From an uncultured Porphyromonadaceae bacterium (GTDB taxonomy: Bacteria > Bacteroidota > Bacteroidia > Bacteroidales > Barnesiellaceae_A), in contig UPZG01000003.1 of assembly GCA_900538705.1 (NCBI GenBank), positions 62,001 to 126,000 on the forward strand: 64,000 nucleotides of DNA, written 5' to 3'. The position numbers were made by a program, and so were the translations under genes. This document shows, in pieces, positions 60,824 through 64,000 of the stretch. The notes beneath the pieces were generated by a model. It saw only the letters and a list, made by a program, of their open reading frames with translations, made no database searches and was not told the DNA's origin. The number at the start of each line of letters is the position of its first letter. Position 1 is the stretch's first letter.

Positions 60824-61708
60824 TCAGTCGGCAATGTAGCCGAAGTTGCGTAAATCTTTTTCTTTGTTGCGCCACTCTTTTTCTACTTTGACGTATAGTT
60901 GTAAAAAGACTTTCTTTCCGAAAAAGGCTTCGATATCTTTTCTTGCCAGCATACCCACCTTTTTCAGAGCCGAGCCTCTTCGGCCTATGATAATGCCTTT
61001 TTGAGAGTCGCGTTCTACATATATAACTGCTGCAATGTCTATCTGTTTATCGCTTTCCTTAAATTGCTCTACGACAGCTTCGCAAGCGTAGGGTATCTCC
61101 TTGTCGTAGGTTAGCAGTATTTTTTCACGAATAATTTCTGTTACAAAAAAGCGGGCAGGTCTATCGGTGAGGGCATCTTTATCGAAGAACGGTGGTGACT
61201 CGGGCAGTAATTCTTTGATACGTTTCAGCAGAGTGTCGATATTGAACCGAAGCATGGCCGATATAGGGATTATCTCGGCATGTGGAAGTAAGCCTTTCCA
61301 ACGTTCTACAAGGTTTTCCAGCTCTTCTTGTCCTTTCAACAGGTCTATTTTGTTTATAACGACAATGACGGGTATTGTCTCTGTGGCTACTCTTTGCAAA
61401 AAGTCGCTGTGCTTGTCGGGAGTCTCTACGGTATCGGTTACGTAAAGTAGAATATCGGCATCGACCAAGGCCGAGCGCGAAAATTCCAACATAGACTCTT
61501 GCAGTTTATAGTGCGGTTTCAGTACACCTGGGGTATCTGAGTAGACGATTTGCATGTCGTCGGTGTTGACAATACCCATGATGCGGTGACGTGTAGTCTG
61601 AGCTTTGGAGGTGATGATAGAGATGCGCTCCCCCACAAGCGAATTCATGAGGGTCGATTTCCCTACATTGGGGTTGCCTACGATATTTACGAATCCCGAT
61701 TTATGCAT
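60824..61708 (-). CDS. era: Ribosome-assembly GTPase Era
   Basis: A 294-aa GTPase that binds 16S rRNA during 30S assembly. The P-loop is GNPNVGKSTL, G2 ISIITSKAQTTRHRI, G3 DTPGV and G4 NKID. The C-terminal KH domain contains VIYVERDSQKGIIIGRRGSALKKVG. The start at 61708 (MHKSGFVNIVG) is chosen; the frame is open to ATG 61786, but that ATG lies inside a TATCTTTG promoter box and the 26-residue extension is not part of Era. Confidence 0.97.
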   Translation of the reverse strand: MHKSGFVNIVGNPNVGKSTLMNSLVGERISIITSKAQTTRHRIMGIVNTDDMQIVYSDTPGVLKPHYKLQESMLEFSRSALVDADILLYVTDTVETPDKHSDFLQRVATETIPVIVVINKIDLLKGQEELENLVERWKGLLPHAEIIPISAMLRFNIDTLLKRIKELLPESPPFFDKDALTDRPARFFVTEIIREKILLTYDKEIPYACEAVVEQFKESDKQIDIAAVIYVERDSQKGIIIGRRGSALKKVGMLARKDIEAFFGKKVFLQLYVKVEKEWRNKEKDLRNFGYIAD

Positions 61709-61783
61709 ATTTTTGATATTCCTGCTTGGTTGTGGCGATGGGTTATAAGTATTTGCAATGGTGGCTATGACAGCCTTGTTATG

Positions 61784-61791
61784 CAAAGATA
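61784..61791 (-). promoter_or_regulatory. Predicted -7 box of era-der
   Basis: TATCTTTG on the minus strand, 75 nt upstream of the chosen era ATG. Confidence 0.5.
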
Positions 61792-61884
61792 GTATATTTT
61801 CTCATTTATAAGGCTTTTGGAGATAATACACACTATTATCTTTTTCTCGGGCAGCAGAGAAGCCACCTGTCCTTATAAACAGCA

Positions 61885-61916
61885 AAAACGCATCCGCTCT
61901 GTGTCGGGTGCGTTTT
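61885..61916 (-). terminator. Intrinsic terminator of fabH
   Basis: AAAACGCATCCG pairs with CGGGTGCGTTTT (one G-T, 8-nt loop), with T-run on the minus strand, 18 nt past the fabH stop. Confidence 0.8.
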
Positions 61917-61934
61917 GCTTGTATGTAATTGTAT

Positions 61935-62927
61935 TTATTTTGCGTCGTAACCCCAAATGAGGTAGAGTGCACCCCATGTAAATCCGGCACCGAAAGCGGT
62001 GAGGATGAACTTATCGCCTTTTTTGAAACGGCTTTCAAAGTCGCTCAGGCACAAAGGAATAGAGGCGGCACTTGTGTTGCCATATTTTTGTATGTTGATG
62101 AGGACCTTTTCCGAAGGTATTTTGAAACGTTCGGCTATAGCCTCTATAATACGCAAATTGGCTTGGTGAGGTACAAAGTAGTCTATATCATCGACCGTGA
62201 GGTTGTTGCGCAACATCACGGTATTGGATGACCGTATCATATCGGTAACGGCATGCTTAAAGACGAAACGACCGTCTTGATAAACGTAATGGTCGTTGTT
62301 GTCTACAGTTTCATGTGAGGCCGGGAGTACCGAGCCACCCGCATTCATGATGAGGTGGTGCAATCCCAAACCGTCGGTATGCAGGGTGCTGTCTATGATA
62401 CCAGTGCCGTCGTCCGACGGTTCTATCAATGCACAGCCAGCAGCGTCGCCAAAGAGCGGACACGTCGAGCGGTCTTTGTAATTGGTCATTGACGACATTT
62501 TTTCAGCGGCAACAACAATTACTTTCTTGTATATACCGGCTTGTACGTATGCGGCAGCAGCTTGTAGCGAGACAATAAAACCTGCGCAAGCAGCTTCCAA
62601 GTCATATCCATATGTGGTTTTTATGCCCAGCTTTTCGGCTATGATAGAGGCTGTTGACGGGAATCTGTAGTCGGGGTTTGAAGTGGCACAGATAATAAGG
62701 TCTATTTCTTCGGGACGGATGCCTGTTTTTTCAATCAGGCGTGCTACAGCACGGTAGCCGAGGTCTGAAGAGCCTGTGCCTTTTTCTTTGAGGATGCGGC
62801 GTTCTTTTATACCTACGCGGGTCGTAATCCATTCGTCGTTGGTGTCTACCATTTGCGACAACTCGTCGTTGGTCAACACATAATCGGGTACGTACGAGGC
62901 TATACCTGTAATTTTTGCTCTTAGCAT
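61935..62927 (-). CDS. fabH: Beta-ketoacyl-ACP synthase III
   Basis: Initiates fatty acid synthesis by condensing acyl-CoA with malonyl-ACP; 330 aa. The Cys-His-Asn triad is C114 (EAACAGF), H254 (FVPHQAN) and N284 (KYGNTSAAS). The N-terminal WITTRVGIKERR and the C-terminal GAGFTWGALYLIW are FabH features. The gene is downstream of rpmF, but a terminator and its own -7 box lie between, so it can be transcribed independently. plsX, which often sits between rpmF and fabH in bacteria, is absent here. Confidence 0.96.
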   Translation of the reverse strand: MLRAKITGIASYVPDYVLTNDELSQMVDTNDEWITTRVGIKERRILKEKGTGSSDLGYRAVARLIEKTGIRPEEIDLIICATSNPDYRFPSTASIIAEKLGIKTTYGYDLEAACAGFIVSLQAAAAYVQAGIYKKVIVVAAEKMSSMTNYKDRSTCPLFGDAAGCALIEPSDDGTGIIDSTLHTDGLGLHHLIMNAGGSVLPASHETVDNNDHYVYQDGRFVFKHAVTDMIRSSNTVMLRNNLTVDDIDYFVPHQANLRIIEAIAERFKIPSEKVLINIQKYGNTSAASIPLCLSDFESRFKKGDKFILTAFGAGFTWGALYLIWGYDAK

Positions 62928-62968
62928 ATTCTTGTTTTTGTCACGTATGTAATGAGAGAATTATATTG

Positions 62969-62976
62969 CAAATATA
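62969..62976 (-). promoter_or_regulatory. Predicted -7 box of fabH
   Basis: TATATTTG on the minus strand, 41 nt upstream of the fabH ATG, after the rpmF terminator. Confidence 0.5.
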
Positions 62977-63002
62977 CAATTTCTCTGCGAAGATATCTTG
63001 AA

Positions 63003-63032
63003 AAAATGCCCTAAATTGCTTTAGGGCATTTT
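63003..63032. terminator. Terminator between rpmF and fabH
   Basis: A 13-bp stem AAAATGCCCTAAA with TTTAGGGCATTTT and a 4-nt loop; T-rich on both strands. It lies 20 nt past the rpmF stop and should stop most transcription into fabH. Confidence 0.8.
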
Positions 63033-63052
63033 GCTTGAGCTGCGTGATAGAT

Positions 63053-63238
63053 TTATACAGCAGCTTCTTTTTCGATAGCCAATTTCCCTCTGTAGTAGCC
63101 ACACTCGCTGCAAACTGTGTGATATACGTGCCATGCACCGCAGTTAGGGCATATTGCCAATGTAGGGGCTACAGCCTTATCGTGAGTTCTTCTCTTGGCT
63201 GTTCTTGTCTTTGACTGTTTTCTTTTAGGATGTGCCAT
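63053..63238 (-). CDS. rpmF: 50S ribosomal protein L32
   Basis: A 61-aa basic ribosomal protein. It begins AHPKRKQSKTRTAKRR, and has the zinc-ribbon Cys pairs C30-x2-C33 and C43-x2-C46. It follows the DUF177/YceD gene by 21 nt, a pairing conserved across bacteria. Confidence 0.97.
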   Translation of the reverse strand: MAHPKRKQSKTRTAKRRTHDKAVAPTLAICPNCGAWHVYHTVCSECGYYRGKLAIEKEAAV

Positions 63239-63259
63239 TTTCTTTTATATTTTAATTTA

Positions 63260-63817
63260 TCATCTTTTCAATTTTTTGAGGGCATCCCACCTGGGGTCGG
63301 TCGGTTTGTCGGTATCGTCGTCTTCATAAGGCGGCATTTCGTCGTCCTCTTCCAACTCGGGTATATGGGCGCTCATCTTGTGCAGTTGTGCACTCATCTC
63401 TTTGTTGCATTTGCCGTAGGGGTGCACATGCTTCAAAGGAATTGTAAGGGCGATAAATTCATAGAGAAGCCAAGCAATGTTAAGCTCTCCGGGTTCTGGG
63501 ATAATCAGTGTATCATCATCTTCTTCCCGATATTCGTCACCCAATTTTACATGCAACTTTTCTTCGACGTTTACCTCATGCTCCATATCATCAAGGCAAC
63601 GGTCGCAAGGGATGTATATGATGCCGTTCAAATTGAATTGCAGCTCGTATGAGGCTGCTGCATGCTTAGCCTGTACGAGAGCTTTTATTTTCCCGCGCTG
63701 AACCTCAGGACCTTCTACATCGGCAAAAAAGTCATTGCCGAGCTCATATTCAAAAGATTGCGTATCCCCCATAGGGATATTTTTAAGCAACAGTTTGTAT
63801 GTAGTAAACTTTCCCAA
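63260..63817 (-). CDS. DUF177/YceD-family protein, probable TTG start
   Basis: A 185-aa DUF177 (YceD) protein, linked in bacteria to rRNA/ribosome biogenesis and almost always upstream of rpmF. The central IPCDRCLDDME (Cys pair), the acidic middle, the segment LNIAWLLYEFIALTIPLKH and the final DPRWDALKKL are family features. The frame is open to ATG 63847, but a TACCTTTG promoter box covers that codon, so it cannot be the start. The next candidate is TTG at 63817, giving M-G-K-F-T-T-Y-K-L-L-L, which matches the usual MGKF-like N-terminus. The in-frame ATG at 63772 would remove this conserved beginning. Confidence 0.85.
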   Translation of the reverse strand: MGKFTTYKLLLKNIPMGDTQSFEYELGNDFFADVEGPEVQRGKIKALVQAKHAAASYELQFNLNGIIYIPCDRCLDDMEHEVNVEEKLHVKLGDEYREEDDDTLIIPEPGELNIAWLLYEFIALTIPLKHVHPYGKCNKEMSAQLHKMSAHIPELEEDDEMPPYEDDDTDKPTDPRWDALKKLKR

Positions 63818-63844
63818 GGCTAATACATCGTTAAAAAAGCTCCG

Positions 63845-63876
63845 CAAAGGTAAGAAAAATAATCTTTACTTGTCAA
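63845..63876 (-). promoter_or_regulatory. Predicted promoter of DUF177-rpmF
   Basis: On the minus strand TTG (63876-63874), a 21-nt spacer and TACCTTTG (63852-63845). The remaining ~120 nt to the window end hold no recognisable gene. Confidence 0.65.
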
Positions 63877-64000
63877 CCCTTTGCATGAATATTTATTATT
63901 TACTCTTATATTGCTGTTCATAGCAGCTTGTTGTAGTGAAGGTTCGATACCTTAACATTGGGGAGGGGCAAAAGGTTTGTAGGTTATGCATATTTTCTTA

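Noticed and set aside
63877..64000. Start of a new plus-strand gene at the right edge
   Set aside because: No frame with a start codon, promoter and recognisable N-terminus was found in the remaining ~120 bases.

Overview
The window is a contiguous chromosomal segment from a member of the order Bacteroidales (Bacteroidota). The evidence is agreement between several signals. Many genes are preceded by the Bacteroidetes -7 box TAnnTTTG, several with a TTG or TTTG about 20 nt upstream. Four large secreted proteins end in type IX secretion (T9SS) sorting domains. Housekeeping blocks such as hpt-adk next to nnr, acpP-fabF-rnc and DUF4831-rnhB have a typical Bacteroidales look. T9SS cargo together with a tryptophanase and a PER-like class A2 beta-lactamase suggests a gut or oral lineage outside Bacteroides itself. 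The species cannot be named from the sequence.

Layout. 1-5.4 kb: the 3' part of typA, an NAD-dependent epimerase gene with an in-frame amber codon, tryptophanase (tnaA) and a GNAT-like protein. 5.4-9.5 kb: a CNNM/CBS/CorC membrane protein (minus), then ruvB with a polysaccharide flippase. 9.5-11.5 kb: a four-gene ECF sigma operon (DUF4252, sigma factor, membrane anti-sigma candidate, second DUF4252) behind its own ECF-type promoter. 11.6-15.1 kb: a 1145-aa protein with three CbbX/SpoVK-type AAA+ modules. 15.2-19.2 kb: dnaE. 19.2-20.1 kb: an AT-rich foreign-looking patch with a papain-like/C39-like cysteine peptidase and a 178-bp MITE-like element. 20.1-25.6 kb: manA, a sigma-like/hypothetical/VWA trio, alanine dehydrogenase and a class A beta-lactamase.

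25.7-40.3 kb (minus strand): a secretion island of a 2230-aa modular adhesin-like protein, an M6 metalloprotease, an 855-aa repeat protein and, upstream, a TPR-TM-coiled-coil-LuxR-HTH regulator. A further 1490-aa paralogue lies at 53-57.5 kb. 40.4-47.5 kb: tRNA-Pro(GGG), aroB with a coupled HAD phosphatase, a probable lipoprotein, acpP-fabF-rnc and hpt-adk. 47.7-52.9 kb: nnr, DUF4831, rnhB behind a structured leader, and a GT-C-like polytopic membrane protein. 57.6-63.9 kb: a POT peptide transporter, era-der, fabH, rpmF and a DUF177/YceD gene with a probable TTG start.

How it fits together: most of the window is core housekeeping (translation, replication and repair, fatty acid synthesis, nucleotide salvage). 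The accessory content is the T9SS cargo island, the two sigma-factor loci, the triple-AAA protein and the AT-rich peptidase/MITE patch. Amino-acid use (tryptophanase, alanine dehydrogenase, POT transporter, secreted M6 protease) points to a partly proteolytic lifestyle; this is inference. No CRISPR array, rRNA, complete insertion sequence or prophage was seen.
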